DNA of 64,000 nt, taken from NCBI GenBank assembly GCA_963736975.1, contig CAVTQY010000001.1, positions 1,426,001 to 1,490,000 of the forward strand, given 5' to 3'. How positions within the stretch are numbered: the stretch's first letter is position 1; each line of letters opens with the position of its first letter. Position numbers and translations under genes: made by a program. Source of the stretch: CAVTQY01 sp963736975 (GTDB taxonomy: Bacteria; Pseudomonadota; Alphaproteobacteria; Acetobacterales; Acetobacteraceae). Positions 43,419 to 53,008 of the stretch are shown in pieces. Under the pieces are notes generated by a model. That model was not told where the DNA came from. It did not search any database and saw nothing but the letters and a program-made list of their open reading frames with translations.

Positions 43419-44206
43419 TGACCGGCCGAGAAGGCGGCGCCGCTCTCGCGCCGATCGGCAATGCCCCCGTCGTGGTCCTGGTCCGTCCGCAGCTCGCCGA
43501 CAATATCGGCGCCTGTGCACGCGCCATGGCCAATGGCGGGCTGTTTCACCTGCGCCTTGTCGCGCCACGCGATGGCTGGCCGCAGCCGAAGGCCTGGCGC
43601 AATTCATCCGGCGCGCATGCGATCCTCGATGCCGTGACAGTGCACAACAGCCTGGCCGAGGCGATAGCCGATCTGCACCATGTCTTCGCCACCTGTCCGC
43701 GTCCGCGGCACATCATCAAGCCGGTGCTCACCGCACGCGGCGCAGCCTTCGAGCTGCGCGCGACCTGTGCCCGCGGCCTGCGCGTCGGGGTGTTGTTCGG
43801 CCCGGAACGCGCCGGGCTCGACAATGACGATATGGCCGCGGCCGATGCGCTGGTGCGCTACGAGCTGAACCCCGCTTTCATGTCGCTCAACCTGGCGCAG
43901 GCCGTGATGGTGATGGCGTATGAATGGTGGACAGCAGCGGACGAGACGCCGCCGCGCAATCTGATGACCAATGAAACCCGCGTGGCGACGAAGGCAGAGC
44001 TGGAGAATTTCCTCGCGCATCTGACCGAAGAGCTGGATTCTTGCGGTTTCCTGCGCAACCTGCCGAAACGGCCGGGGATGGTGCGCAATATTCGCCACTT
44101 CTTTCAGCGTGGTGAAGTGACAGAGCAGGAGCTGCGGACGCTGCACGGGATCATCACCGAGCTGGCGCGGGGACGTCGGCAGCTCGGGCGGGTGGAGGGG
44201 GAGTGA
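43418..44206 (+). CDS. TrmH/SpoU family RNA methyltransferase (TrmJ-like)
   Basis: 262 aa SPOUT enzyme. VVVLVRPQLADNIGACARAM (motif 1 with NIG), GVLFGPERAGLDNDDMAAAD (motif 2) and NPAFMSLNLAQAVMVMAYE (motif 3 with SLNLA) are all in place. The C-terminal helical extension matches TrmJ, which 2'-O-methylates position 32 of some tRNAs. Co-transcribed with cysS. Confidence 0.92.
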   Translation: MTGREGGAALAPIGNAPVVVLVRPQLADNIGACARAMANGGLFHLRLVAPRDGWPQPKAWRNSSGAHAILDAVTVHNSLAEAIADLHHVFATCPRPRHIIKPVLTARGAAFELRATCARGLRVGVLFGPERAGLDNDDMAAADALVRYELNPAFMSLNLAQAVMVMAYEWWTAADETPPRNLMTNETRVATKAELENFLAHLTEELDSCGFLRNLPKRPGMVRNIRHFFQRGEVTEQELRTLHGIITELARGRRQLGRVEGE

Positions 44207-44281
44207 CACCGGCAGTCTTTGAAGCGCTCAACGGCGACAAGCAGACGTTCGTTCTAGCCCTCGGCCCGGTGACGCGAATGT

Positions 44282-44566
44282 TTACCGAACAACCACACTG
44301 GGCGGCGGAGCGGCCGCTGCTGAGCTGGCGGGAGGAGCCGCCTGCTGACCCACCTTGCGGTTGAACTCGATGACCGGCGGAGGCGCCTCCTGCGCTTGCC
44401 CCGCGACGGCTGGCGCTTGGGGAGGCGCGATCGGAACAGTGGAGGGTGGCGGGGGCGGCGGGGGCTGTCGTTCGGCTTGCGGCGAGAGTGGAATGATGAT
44501 CGGCTGCGCATGAAGGGGCGCGGCAGTCAGCAGGCCCAGGCCGGCGGCCAGAAATACCCAACGCAT
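44282..44566 (-). CDS. Proline-rich exported small protein
   Basis: 94 aa. Signal peptide MRWVFLAAGLGLLTAAPLHA, followed by a Pro/Ala/Gln-rich mature chain (PPPPPPPSTVPIAPPQAPAV). A GGGAG lies 7 nt before the ATG. No catalytic domain. The composition resembles the C-terminal part of the ExeA-like ATPase upstream on the same strand, so the two may interact or share an envelope role. Confidence 0.6.
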   Translation of the reverse strand: MRWVFLAAGLGLLTAAPLHAQPIIIPLSPQAERQPPPPPPPSTVPIAPPQAPAVAGQAQEAPPPVIEFNRKVGQQAAPPASSAAAAPPPSVVVR

Positions 44567-44639
44567 GAACCGTCTCCCACTTGGCATCGGCATGGGCCGA
44601 ACGCAGGCGGGTTCGGGAAGGTTGCGCGGCCGAGGCTGC

Positions 44640-46244
44640 TCAGGGATTCGGGATGAAGGTACGCCGCCCGTCAGGCAGCAGGACATACATGCCCACGTAT
44701 TGTTGTGGAGCTGGCTGAAACTGCTGGGCGACGCGCGGCGGCTGATACACAGGCGGCTCCTGATAGATGAACGGGGAGCGGACCTCGACCGGCGGGGGCG
44801 CGGCCGCGTGCAGCGGCGCGCGAGACATTCGCAGTCCACCGTAGGGCGGTCGGAGTCCGGGACGGGATGATCTGTGGGAATGCGGCACCGCCGGTGGGAG
44901 CGGCGGGACCGCCAGGGCGAGGGTGGACGGTTGGGCGGGAGCTGGAACAGTAGGTGGCGGCACAGGCGCCTGTGCCGCCTCGTATTGGAGCCTTCCCGGC
45001 CCCGGCGCCGGAGCGGCGGGCGGGGAAGCGGCGGGCACGGCAGGGGACGCAACTCTGCTTGGCTCGGAAGGCGGCTCGGCAGCGGAGGGCGTAACAGGCG
45101 GGGCAGCACGCGAAAGTGCGGCGGCGTGCGGCATCGCTGCGGCGGCGAGGAGGGGAGCTGGGCCGCTGGCGTGCATTGCCGACCGGAAGCCGGGCTGGCG
45201 CACGGCGACCCAGCCGCCGGCCACTGCGCTGCCCGCAATCAGACAGGAGGCGAGCACCGCGGCGCGCCGCGGCCCGACCCTCCTGTCCCAGGCACGAGCC
45301 CGGTCGGAAGAACGCGGCCAGGGCGTCCGTTGGACCCACTCCGGCGCGCGCTCGAGCCGCCCTCGCGGCGGTTCGGCAGGGCGCGGTTCGGCCTGCCGTG
45401 TCGCGATCAGTCCCTCGGGCCGCGACACCCCGATGGATTGCTCGCCCTCCTCCAGTCCGATCTGTGGCCCCGTTACAGGAAGCGCCACGGGTTCCTCGGG
45501 CTGCGGCAGCGCGCCGAAACCGCAAAACGCCGCTCCCTCGGCGACGTGTTCAGCCTCAAGCCGGGATGCGCCCTTGCTCTCGGCGACGAAGAACGCCGCA
45601 CCGGAGAGTACGGACAGGAGGCGCGGAATGCGCCGCGAGTGGAGCTCGAGTGCGGTAAGTGCAGCTTCGCTGACGAGGCTGCCTGGACGGCCGCTGCGGG
45701 CCAAGCGCGCGTCGAGCAGGGCGCGGGCCTCTCCCGGGCGCAAGGGGCCAAGTCGGACCGTGGTCAGGGACTTACCGCCCCTCAGAGCATCAGTGAACGG
45801 ATCGGCTTCGTCATCCGTCGGGAAGCGGGTCCGAACGAGCACAAGCCCGGTCAGCGGGTTCGTAGCCAGTGAGGCAAGCGCCGGGAGGTCCATCCGGTCC
45901 GCTTCGTCGATCAGCAGGATGCGGAACGGCGCGTCCCCAAGCGGCGCGACCTCCTCCGGCGAGAGATCACCGCGCTGGCAGAGGGTCGTCGGGGCGCCGG
46001 TCTCCGCCAGGGCGTGGGCAAGCTCCTCCAGCAACAGCGTCTTGCCCGTGCCGGGCCCGCCCGAGACTACCACGATCGCGGGGCCGAACCGGAATGCCCC
46101 CATCGCCTCCTGACGGGCCACCGTCCATCCATGATGCGCGACCGCCTCGCCCGCCGCGATCGTCAGCGGCAGGACGGGAAACCGCGTGGCACGCGGGGCC
46201 TGCACGATGGCTTGGCTCGCATCCGTCTCGCCTGGGCAGCTCAT
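44640..46244 (-). CDS. AAA ATPase of the ExeA/GspA type with periplasmic Pro-rich tail
   Basis: 534 aa from ATG 46244, which overlaps the upstream lipoprotein stop (ATGA); in-frame ATGs at 46250 and 46265 are alternatives. The cytoplasmic ATPase domain has Walker A VVSGGPGTGKTLLLEEL and Walker B RILLIDEADRMD. One membrane segment (AAVLASCLIAGSAVAGGWVA, about residue 350) leads to a Pro/Ala-rich periplasmic region ending LLPDGRRTFIPNP. This resembles ExeA, which drives secretin assembly, but the usual OmpA/PG-binding C-terminal domain is absent. No other secretion genes are here. Confidence 0.75.
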   Translation of the reverse strand: MSCPGETDASQAIVQAPRATRFPVLPLTIAAGEAVAHHGWTVARQEAMGAFRFGPAIVVVSGGPGTGKTLLLEELAHALAETGAPTTLCQRGDLSPEEVAPLGDAPFRILLIDEADRMDLPALASLATNPLTGLVLVRTRFPTDDEADPFTDALRGGKSLTTVRLGPLRPGEARALLDARLARSGRPGSLVSEAALTALELHSRRIPRLLSVLSGAAFFVAESKGASRLEAEHVAEGAAFCGFGALPQPEEPVALPVTGPQIGLEEGEQSIGVSRPEGLIATRQAEPRPAEPPRGRLERAPEWVQRTPWPRSSDRARAWDRRVGPRRAAVLASCLIAGSAVAGGWVAVRQPGFRSAMHASGPAPLLAAAAMPHAAALSRAAPPVTPSAAEPPSEPSRVASPAVPAASPPAAPAPGPGRLQYEAAQAPVPPPTVPAPAQPSTLALAVPPLPPAVPHSHRSSRPGLRPPYGGLRMSRAPLHAAAPPPVEVRSPFIYQEPPVYQPPRVAQQFQPAPQQYVGMYVLLPDGRRTFIPNP

Positions 46245-46567
46245 CTCCATCCCGGCGGTATCCATTGATAGCCGTTGAGTCCGTTCCTTACCCAGTAGCC
46301 GTCCTGCCACATCGCCCCATGGCCAGCGAGCGGGACCCACTGGCCCGGCACCCAAGTATAGCCTCCGCCGACCCAGTCCCAGTACCCCGGCCGCCAACTG
46401 AGCGTCTCAATGGAATGCGGCGGCGCGGGTACTCGCTCGGCCAGCGGTGTCGGGACCTGCGGGTAGGCGGGATAAGTTTCGGCGCAGCCGACAATCGCGA
46501 GCGTCACCGCCAGAGCACCGCAGAGTGCGGCCGGTCCTGACGCGGGCTGTAAAAGCTGCGGCGTCAT
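46241..46567 (-). CDS. YXWGXW repeat-type lipoprotein
   Basis: 108 aa from ATG 46567. Lipobox AIVGC follows a hydrophobic leader, then a Pro-rich linker and SWRPGYWDWVGGGYTWVPGQ, a Trp/Gly-rich repeat of the YXWGXW family found in many proteobacterial outer-membrane-associated lipoproteins. Function unknown. Shares ATGA with the ATPase start, so translationally coupled. The gap 46568-46859 upstream holds nothing I can identify. Confidence 0.7.
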   Translation of the reverse strand: MTPQLLQPASGPAALCGALAVTLAIVGCAETYPAYPQVPTPLAERVPAPPHSIETLSWRPGYWDWVGGGYTWVPGQWVPLAGHGAMWQDGYWVRNGLNGYQWIPPGWR

Positions 46568-46859
46568 GCCCGTGAGGCGGGGCCATGCACGAAAGAGTAC
46601 ATTCGCATGTGGCGATTGTGAGGGATCGCCCGTCGCCTGGCAAAACACTTCATCTGAGATTCCGCAGGTGAACCGACCCACTCACCCGTCGTGGACGCGT
46701 TTTGCGCGCCCTGGCGCTGCAGGTGGTCGGCAAGGGCGAGCATCGCCTCGCCGACCGGCACGGCGCGCAGAGCCGCCGCCGCTGCTGAAAACCCCGCTAT
46801 GCCCGCAATCCACCCACAGCGGCCACTGGACGAGGCGGCTGGTCCAAGCGGCCAAAAGC

Positions 46860-49478
46860 TCAGCCAAGTCCGAGAACAACTTTCACCGCGTCCTCGTAGC
46901 GAGCGCGCCCATTCTCCGCCCGCACGCGCTCGGCCGCGGCGTCACGCAGGTGCTGCCACAGCGTCTCGTCGCGGTAGAGCCGTACCACCGCGGCGGCGAA
47001 GCCGGCCGCGTCGCCAACCTCGACTGCGAGCAGTTCAGCATCCCAGTCGAGCTGGCGCTGCAGAAGCTCTGTCGTCACGACGGGCAGGCCTAATGAAGCA
47101 GCCTCGTGGATCTTATACGGAAGGCCAGCCGCAAAACGCGCCGGCGCGACGAAAACGCGATGCGCATCATACAGCGGGACCACATCCGCGACCGGCCCCC
47201 GCAGCGTGACCCGCGGATGCTCGCGCCATTGCTCCAGCGTCACATCGGGAGCGGTATAACCGACAACGGTCAGCCGTGCCTCCCAGCCGAGTGCGTGTTC
47301 AACCAGCGGCAGAACCGTTTCGACGAACCACTGCAAGGCATCGTGGTTGGGGCTGTCCAATTCATGGATCGCGCCCAGGAACAGCATACCCGAACGATCG
47401 CCAAACGCGCGTGGGGTCGGTCGAACCTCGCGCAGATGGCCGATCACCGTCACATCGGTCTCGCCGATGCGGCGCAGCACCGCCGCTTCTGCTTCGCTGA
47501 CCGCGATGAATTTCCGGCACAGTCCGGCGTTGCGGAACTCGACAGCCAGCGCCAACTCGAGATCGAACGGCTCGCCGGCGATGCCCGCCCGCGCGGCGGC
47601 GCGCAAGGAGGCGATCGCCTCCGTGTCCAGCACCAGCATGGACGAGCGATCGATCAAACGTTCCAGCACCGGAGCCACACGGTCGAGGTTATGCGTGCGA
47701 GTGATCCAGATCGTATCGTAGTACGCGTATCTGTCACATAAGAGATGTTCCAGCACATCAATGCCGGCATCGGTCATGACCTCGACGTCGTCCGGCAGTT
47801 CGGCCGCGCTTCCGGCCACTCCGAAGCGCGACGGGGTGAGCGGAAACACCGTCACCGACACATCGAGTGCGGCCATCGTCCTGATCAGCTCGTTGGACCG
47901 GACGAACCCCGAGCCGGTGAAGCGCAGCGGTACCGTATCGTCGATCAACAGCACGCGCCGGCGGTGCCTTGTATCACGCGCACGCACCTGCGCGCCGGCA
48001 GCGGGCAGAGAGCGCGAGCGCAACGCGCGGCCATGCTTGCGCAGCAAGGAGGGAAGCCGCGCCAATGACGGCCTGTCGTCGCACCAGGCAACAACCGCCG
48101 AATCGTAGATCACGCGCCAGCCAGATTGTTTCATACGTAAACAAAGCTCGATATCGTCGCCGGGCCCGAAGCTTGCGTCGAACCCGCCCAGCTCATGCAG
48201 AACGGCAGTGCGTATAAGCAGAAACAAACCGGAGCAGAAATCGACATCGCGGACGAAATTCGCTTCCGGCGCTGTTGGCGACGCATCGTGCTGATAGAGT
48301 TGCACGCTGGCGTCGCGCCAGACGATGCCGCCCGCTTCGCGCAGCCGCCTGTCGCGGTGGATCAGCTTCGCCCCGACCGCGCCGATGCCGGAATCCGCGC
48401 GCAGGCGGGCAAGCGCTGCCCCGACGGCGCCCGGCGCCGGCCACACCCCTTCCTCCAACAGCAGCACGGAACCTGCACTGACGCAGTTCAGCGCCGCGTT
48501 GCGAGCGCCGGCAAGGTCGAGGTCCATGTCGAAGCGCAGCACGCGCCCGCCGGTGACGAACCGCTCGAGCAGCAGCGCCTCAGTTCCTGCCAGACAATCA
48601 ACCATGATCAGCTCGATCGGTCCGGGGAAGCTCGCCCGCAGTGCCACCAGCGTGGCCATGGTCGCGGCGGAGCCCGTGCGCATCACCAGCACTGCCGCCA
48701 GCGCCGCAGGGCCGTTGCAGGAAAAATCGAGCGGGCGTTGCGCGAGATTTGGCAGCAGGATCTCGACGTCTTCGCACCGCCCGGGCGTCGCGGCCGGCAG
48801 GGCGCGTCCGATCATGAGGTAATGGGCGAAAGCGTCGCGCACACACCCGGTTTCCAGATCGGCGCTCACCCACTCATGTGTCGCGACGTAGCACGCGAGA
48901 TCGACGGTGGCGCGGGGCGCGCGCAGCTCGAACACGCCGTGCTCGACGAAATGCAGGTAGCCCATCCGCACGCTACCGGCCGCTACCGCGCCCGCCACGT
49001 CCTGGTTCTGCTCCAGATAGTAGCGCTCGGAAAACTCCGGCACCGGGTCGAATTCGGTCGGTGTGTCGTTGCATAAGTAATGATGCAGCGGACAGCTCCA
49101 GGTGCCGGCTGCGATGGCCGCCGCGACCTCGGGGTAGCGCCGCAGATAGAGGTCCGGATCGAAGTAGATCGAAAGGCGCAGCCCGCCGCTATAGCCGCAG
49201 CGAAGGAAATGCGCGAACGCGCCTTCGGCCGCGGCGTCGGCAGCCCGCTCCGGGGTGAGATGCCGGCGATAGGCGGCGGGATCGAAAAACAGGCTGCCGG
49301 AGCGGCCTTCCCGGTCGCCTGTCCGCCGATAGTGGTCCCATAGGCTGGCGTATCCGGCGGCGGCAAGCGCGGCATCGGTCAGATCGGGGTAACGTGCGGC
49401 GTAGTGTGCCGGATCGAACAGCCAGTGTCCCGACGCACAGGCCGCAACCTCGAACTCTAGTTCCGTCGTTTGGTCCAC
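46860..49478 (-). CDS. Two-domain glycosyltransferase (GT2 plus GT4) with N-terminal repeats
   Basis: 872 aa from a GTG start. Residues about 15-230 contain several copies of a FDP..Y...YPD...A...G....HY...G..EGR repeat found in large surface glycan enzymes. Residues about 250-490 form a GT2 (GT-A) fold with GPIELIMVDC, a LLLEEGVWPAP DxD-like region and GVGAKLIHRDRRLREAGGI. Residues about 510-870 form a GT4 (GT-B) fold with KFIAVSEAEAAVLRRIG, MLFLGAIHELDSPNHDAL and GLPYKIHEAASLGLPVVTTE. Two sugar transfers by one protein are likely, in exopolysaccharide or LPS assembly. 22 nt overlap with the CoA-transferase gene. Confidence 0.88.
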   Translation of the reverse strand: MDQTTELEFEVAACASGHWLFDPAHYAARYPDLTDAALAAAGYASLWDHYRRTGDREGRSGSLFFDPAAYRRHLTPERAADAAAEGAFAHFLRCGYSGGLRLSIYFDPDLYLRRYPEVAAAIAAGTWSCPLHHYLCNDTPTEFDPVPEFSERYYLEQNQDVAGAVAAGSVRMGYLHFVEHGVFELRAPRATVDLACYVATHEWVSADLETGCVRDAFAHYLMIGRALPAATPGRCEDVEILLPNLAQRPLDFSCNGPAALAAVLVMRTGSAATMATLVALRASFPGPIELIMVDCLAGTEALLLERFVTGGRVLRFDMDLDLAGARNAALNCVSAGSVLLLEEGVWPAPGAVGAALARLRADSGIGAVGAKLIHRDRRLREAGGIVWRDASVQLYQHDASPTAPEANFVRDVDFCSGLFLLIRTAVLHELGGFDASFGPGDDIELCLRMKQSGWRVIYDSAVVAWCDDRPSLARLPSLLRKHGRALRSRSLPAAGAQVRARDTRHRRRVLLIDDTVPLRFTGSGFVRSNELIRTMAALDVSVTVFPLTPSRFGVAGSAAELPDDVEVMTDAGIDVLEHLLCDRYAYYDTIWITRTHNLDRVAPVLERLIDRSSMLVLDTEAIASLRAAARAGIAGEPFDLELALAVEFRNAGLCRKFIAVSEAEAAVLRRIGETDVTVIGHLREVRPTPRAFGDRSGMLFLGAIHELDSPNHDALQWFVETVLPLVEHALGWEARLTVVGYTAPDVTLEQWREHPRVTLRGPVADVVPLYDAHRVFVAPARFAAGLPYKIHEAASLGLPVVTTELLQRQLDWDAELLAVEVGDAAGFAAAVVRLYRDETLWQHLRDAAAERVRAENGRARYEDAVKVVLGLG

Positions 49479-50663
49479 AGCACGCCGTTCTTCGCCAGCG
49501 CGGCGATATCCTTTGTCGCGTAACCATGCCGGGACAGGATCGCGTGCCCGTGCTCGCCGAAGCGCGGCGGGGCCGCGCGCGCGCCACCGGGCGTGCGGGA
49601 CAGCTTGATCGGCGTGTTGAGCCCGCGATACCAGCCGATCTCCGCCACCATGTTGCGGTGCGCGGTGTGCGGCGCGGCAGTAGCCTCATCCACCGGCAGC
49701 ACGGGACCGGCGGGCACGCCGGCGCGGATCAGCCGCAGCGCGATCTCCTGCCCGTCCTGCGGGGCAAAGGCGGATGTCAGGGCCTCGGTCAACGCCTCGC
49801 GGTTTTTCATCCGTTCGGCATTGCTGGTGAAACGGGGGTCTTCCGCCAACTCAGGCCGACCGATCACTTCGGCCAGCTTGCGGAACTGCCCGTTGTTGCC
49901 GGAGGCGATGAAGATATCGCAAGTACCAAGTCGGGTATTTGTCGTACGGAACGAGATTCGGATGCGGATTGCCGGTCGGCACCGGCCGCTGCCCGTTGAG
50001 GAAATAATTGGCCGCCTGCGGATGCAGCAGCGCCATGCCGCAATCATACAGCGTCATGTCGAGGAACTGTCCCCGGCCGGAGCGGCTGCGTTCGGCGAGC
50101 GCCATCAGGATGCCGATCGCCGAATAGAGCCCGGTCCCCATATCGACGATCGCGGCGCCGAGGCGCATCGGGCCCGTGCTCGGGTCGCCGTTGACGCTCA
50201 TCAGCCCGGTCATCGCCTGCAGGATGGCGTCATAGCCGGGCAACCCGCCGAGTGGTCCGTCGGCGCCGAAGCCGGAGATGCGGCAATGGATCAGCCCGGG
50301 AAAACGCTCCGACAACATCTGCTCGTAGCCGAGGTCCCATTTCTCCATCGAGCCGGGCTTGAAGTTCTCCACCAGCACATCGGCGCCTTCCAGAAGGCGC
50401 AGCAGCACCGCGCGCCCCTCGGGCTTGCCGATATCGAGGCCGATCGAGTGCTTGTTGCGGTTGATCCCGATGAAGTAGCTGGCGTCGTCTTCATGGAACG
50501 GCGGGCCCCAGTCGCGTACCTCGTCGCCCTGCGGCGGCTCGATCTTGATCACCTCCGCGCCGTGGTCGGACAGGATCATCGTGCAATACGGCCCGCCCAG
50601 CACGCGCGTGAGGTCGATCACCTTGATCCCGGAAAGCGCGCCTGACGGTTTCGGTGGTTGCAT
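49457..50663 (-). pseudogene. CaiB/BaiF (class III) CoA-transferase, frameshifted as sequenced
   Basis: About 400 codons. N-terminal part: MQPPKPSGALSGIKVIDLTR, RVLGGPYCTMILSDHGAEVI, ENFKPGSMEKWDLGYE and the active-site stretch GFGADGPLGGLPGYDAI with Asp. Near 49924-49929 one extra base shifts the frame; similarity resumes as TCDIFIASGNNGQFRKLAEV and continues to KNGVLWTKRRN. Moves CoA between organic acids. Starts on the stop of the class I CoA-transferase beta gene (shared base). Sequencing error suspected. Confidence 0.88.
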
Positions 50664-51412
50664 CAGACCGGCTCCTTCGCCAGCGCCCAGACGCGTTCGC
50701 AGAACGCCGGGTAGGTTTCCAGCATCTCCGCACGGACCGGTCCGCGTAGCGCGGCCAGTTCCTCCGTCCTCGGCGGCGCTGTCTGCGGCACATCAGTCGG
50801 TTCGTCGTAGCCGAAACCGGTGGCGGCGCGGATCGTCTCGACGGTTTCGCCGGGATGGATGGAGGTGAGCGTGAAGCGGGCACGGGCGGCATCGAAGCGG
50901 AACACGCAGCGCCCCGTCACCAACGCCTGCGCGGTGCCGCGCCGATAGACATTCGGCGCGGAGATGCCCGGGGCAGAGACGATATCGACGCGCGGCACCA
51001 GCACGCGCGGCGAATGTTCCTCGCGAAACAGGATCGTCCGCGGCGTCATCAGATACATGAAGGGGGAGCCGAAACTGCCGGGAAAGCGCGCCGCCGTCCC
51101 TGGCCAGTCGCCGGTACCGATCAGGTTGATATTTGCCTGGCCGTCTATCTGGCCGCCGCCCAGAAAAAACAGATCGATGCGCCCCTGGCCGGCGAGATCG
51201 AACAGCTCGCGCGTACCGGCGGTGAACGGGTTGCCGGTATGTTTGTGTAACAGCGACAGGCGCACGTCATGGCCGAGCATCTTCACCAGCCAGCAGGCGG
51301 CGGCCGGGATCGGGCTGGCGGCACCGACGGCGATATGGCGGGCCGGCGGCGCGGCCGGGTCGAGGATCAGCCGCGCCAGCGCGACCGCCATGACTTCTTC
51401 GCGGTGAATCAT
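50663..51412 (-). CDS. CoA-transferase class I, beta subunit (IpdB/GctB-like)
   Basis: 249 aa. LFFLGGGQIDGQANINLIGT and GSFGSPFMYLMTPRTILF resemble glutaconate CoA-transferase B and the steroid ring-cleavage hydrolase IpdB. Forms a heterodimer with the alpha gene upstream (ATGA overlap). In the Ipd subgroup the pair acts as a ring-opening hydrolase; which activity applies here cannot be told from sequence. Confidence 0.85.
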   Translation of the reverse strand: MIHREEVMAVALARLILDPAAPPARHIAVGAASPIPAAACWLVKMLGHDVRLSLLHKHTGNPFTAGTRELFDLAGQGRIDLFFLGGGQIDGQANINLIGTGDWPGTAARFPGSFGSPFMYLMTPRTILFREEHSPRVLVPRVDIVSAPGISAPNVYRRGTAQALVTGRCVFRFDAARARFTLTSIHPGETVETIRAATGFGYDEPTDVPQTAPPRTEELAALRGPVRAEMLETYPAFCERVWALAKEPV

Positions 51413-52242
51413 TCCGCGGCTTGCGCGTGCGGGGCGAACACGAACCGGTTGAGATACGCGCGGAAACCCTCATCGGTCTTCGCCAGCCGCGCATAGTCCG
51501 CGAGGTGCCCGGGATCGGCCGCATATTCGTCAAGCAGCGCCGATGGCCAAGCGCCGCGTTCGGCGACGGCGACCGCTTCTATGTATGGCGCGGCGATCGT
51601 CCCGGCGGCGAGGCGTTCGTCCTCCAGGAAGTTGGCGGCGACCACGCGCTCCACCGTCACCAGCGAGCGTCGTGCGGCATGCGCCATGGTGGCGAGTTCT
51701 TGCCGGCGGCCGACATACACGTTGCCGTCGCGGTCTGCCATCACCGCATGGAACGCCGCAATGTCGGGCGAGAGCGCCGGCAGCAGCACGATCGGATCGC
51801 CGGCGGAATCCTGCTCGGCAAACGGATTGTCGATCACCTTCCAGTCGGGCCGGTGCGCCAGGATGTCGCTGCCGATGACGCCGCGCAGCGGCATGAACGG
51901 CACGCCTTTCTCCGCCGCCTGCAGCATTGTGTGAATCGCCGGGCACGTAGCGTCGACCATCCGTATCCGCCCCGCCGCGAGCGCCGCCAGAAAGCGCGGT
52001 GCACTTCCCGACTCGCCCAATGAGACGCCGGAGCTCTGCACCGAGGCGACGCATTCAGCGCCGATCAGCAGATCGGAGGCGTAGCCGGAGACCGGAACTC
52101 CGAGCAGCCTCAGGTTGCGCTTACCGGCGCGCACCAGGGCGCGGGTAAATTCGCATGGCGACAGGGAATTGTCCGGCGGCAGCGCCAGCAAAGCGCCATC
52201 CGGCACCAGGGCCGTCAGCGCCTCGAGGGTGATTTGTGGCAT
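51409..52242 (-). CDS. CoA-transferase class I, alpha subunit (IpdA/GctA-like)
   Basis: 277 aa. LVPDGALLALPPDNSLSPCE and VIGSDILAHRPDWKVIDNPF are typical. It provides the CoA-binding half of the dimer. Operon order: alpha, beta, CaiB-type transferase. Dienelactone hydrolase lies 6 nt upstream. Confidence 0.85.
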   Translation of the reverse strand: MPQITLEALTALVPDGALLALPPDNSLSPCEFTRALVRAGKRNLRLLGVPVSGYASDLLIGAECVASVQSSGVSLGESGSAPRFLAALAAGRIRMVDATCPAIHTMLQAAEKGVPFMPLRGVIGSDILAHRPDWKVIDNPFAEQDSAGDPIVLLPALSPDIAAFHAVMADRDGNVYVGRRQELATMAHAARRSLVTVERVVAANFLEDERLAAGTIAAPYIEAVAVAERGAWPSALLDEYAADPGHLADYARLAKTDEGFRAYLNRFVFAPHAQAAE

Positions 52243-52248
52243 GGCGCG

Positions 52249-52947
52249 CTATCCCAGGGCCGCGACGAGCGCCTGGGCGCTGCGTCCGTTAGCAATCGTG
52301 GCGGCGCGCCCGTCCCAATGGATCCCGCCAACCCGCGCGAAGGCATGGTTGACATTGGGATAGACGTAGCAGGCGATGTGCGGATGACCCTTGACCGCCG
52401 CGACGACCTTGGCGCGACCCTCCGGCGGAAAGAATTCGTCCTGATCGGCGATGTGGACCACCAACGGCCTGCCGATCTTGTTCAGATCGCCCAGCAGGTT
52501 GTCGAGGCCGACGCCGTAATAGGAGATATTCACGTCATCGTCCGACTGCTCGGCCATCATGAAGGCAAGCCGGCCTCCCAGACAGTAGCCTATCGTGCCG
52601 ACCTTGCCGTTGCAGCCAGGCAGTTTGCGTGCGGCCGCGACTGTGGCTTGCAAGTCCTCGATCCCTTTCGGCTGGTCGAAGGTGTTGAACAGCTCGAAGG
52701 CCTTCTTCCACTCCGCGTCGGTCTTGTCCGTGATGTCCACACCGGGCTCGATGCGCCAGAACAAGTCGGGGCAGATTGCGATGAAGCCGAGACCGGCGAC
52801 CCAGGCCGCAATATCCCGCATCGCCTGGTTTACGCCGAAAATCTCCTGGATCAGCACCACGGCACCGGCCGGTTTTGCTTTCGGCTCGACCAGATAAGCG
52901 GAAAAGCCGCCCGCACCGTCGCTGGCCTGGATCGTGATAGTTGCCAT
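52249..52947 (-). CDS. Dienelactone hydrolase family protein
   Basis: 232 aa alpha/beta hydrolase with Cys nucleophile in TIGYCLGGRLAFMM, Asp in VVHIADQDEFFPPEGR and His in YPNVNHAFARVG. ATG 52947 with GGAGG upstream. Hydrolyses lactones such as dienelactone in modified ortho-cleavage pathways; fits the CoA-transferase cluster that follows. Confidence 0.92.
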   Translation of the reverse strand: MATITIQASDGAGGFSAYLVEPKAKPAGAVVLIQEIFGVNQAMRDIAAWVAGLGFIAICPDLFWRIEPGVDITDKTDAEWKKAFELFNTFDQPKGIEDLQATVAAARKLPGCNGKVGTIGYCLGGRLAFMMAEQSDDDVNISYYGVGLDNLLGDLNKIGRPLVVHIADQDEFFPPEGRAKVVAAVKGHPHIACYVYPNVNHAFARVGGIHWDGRAATIANGRSAQALVAALG

Positions 52948-53008
52948 CCCGCTTCCTCCCGAACCCGGCAGGATCATAGCCGAGCAAAGCGCCGCGGCAG
53001 AAGGTCCG

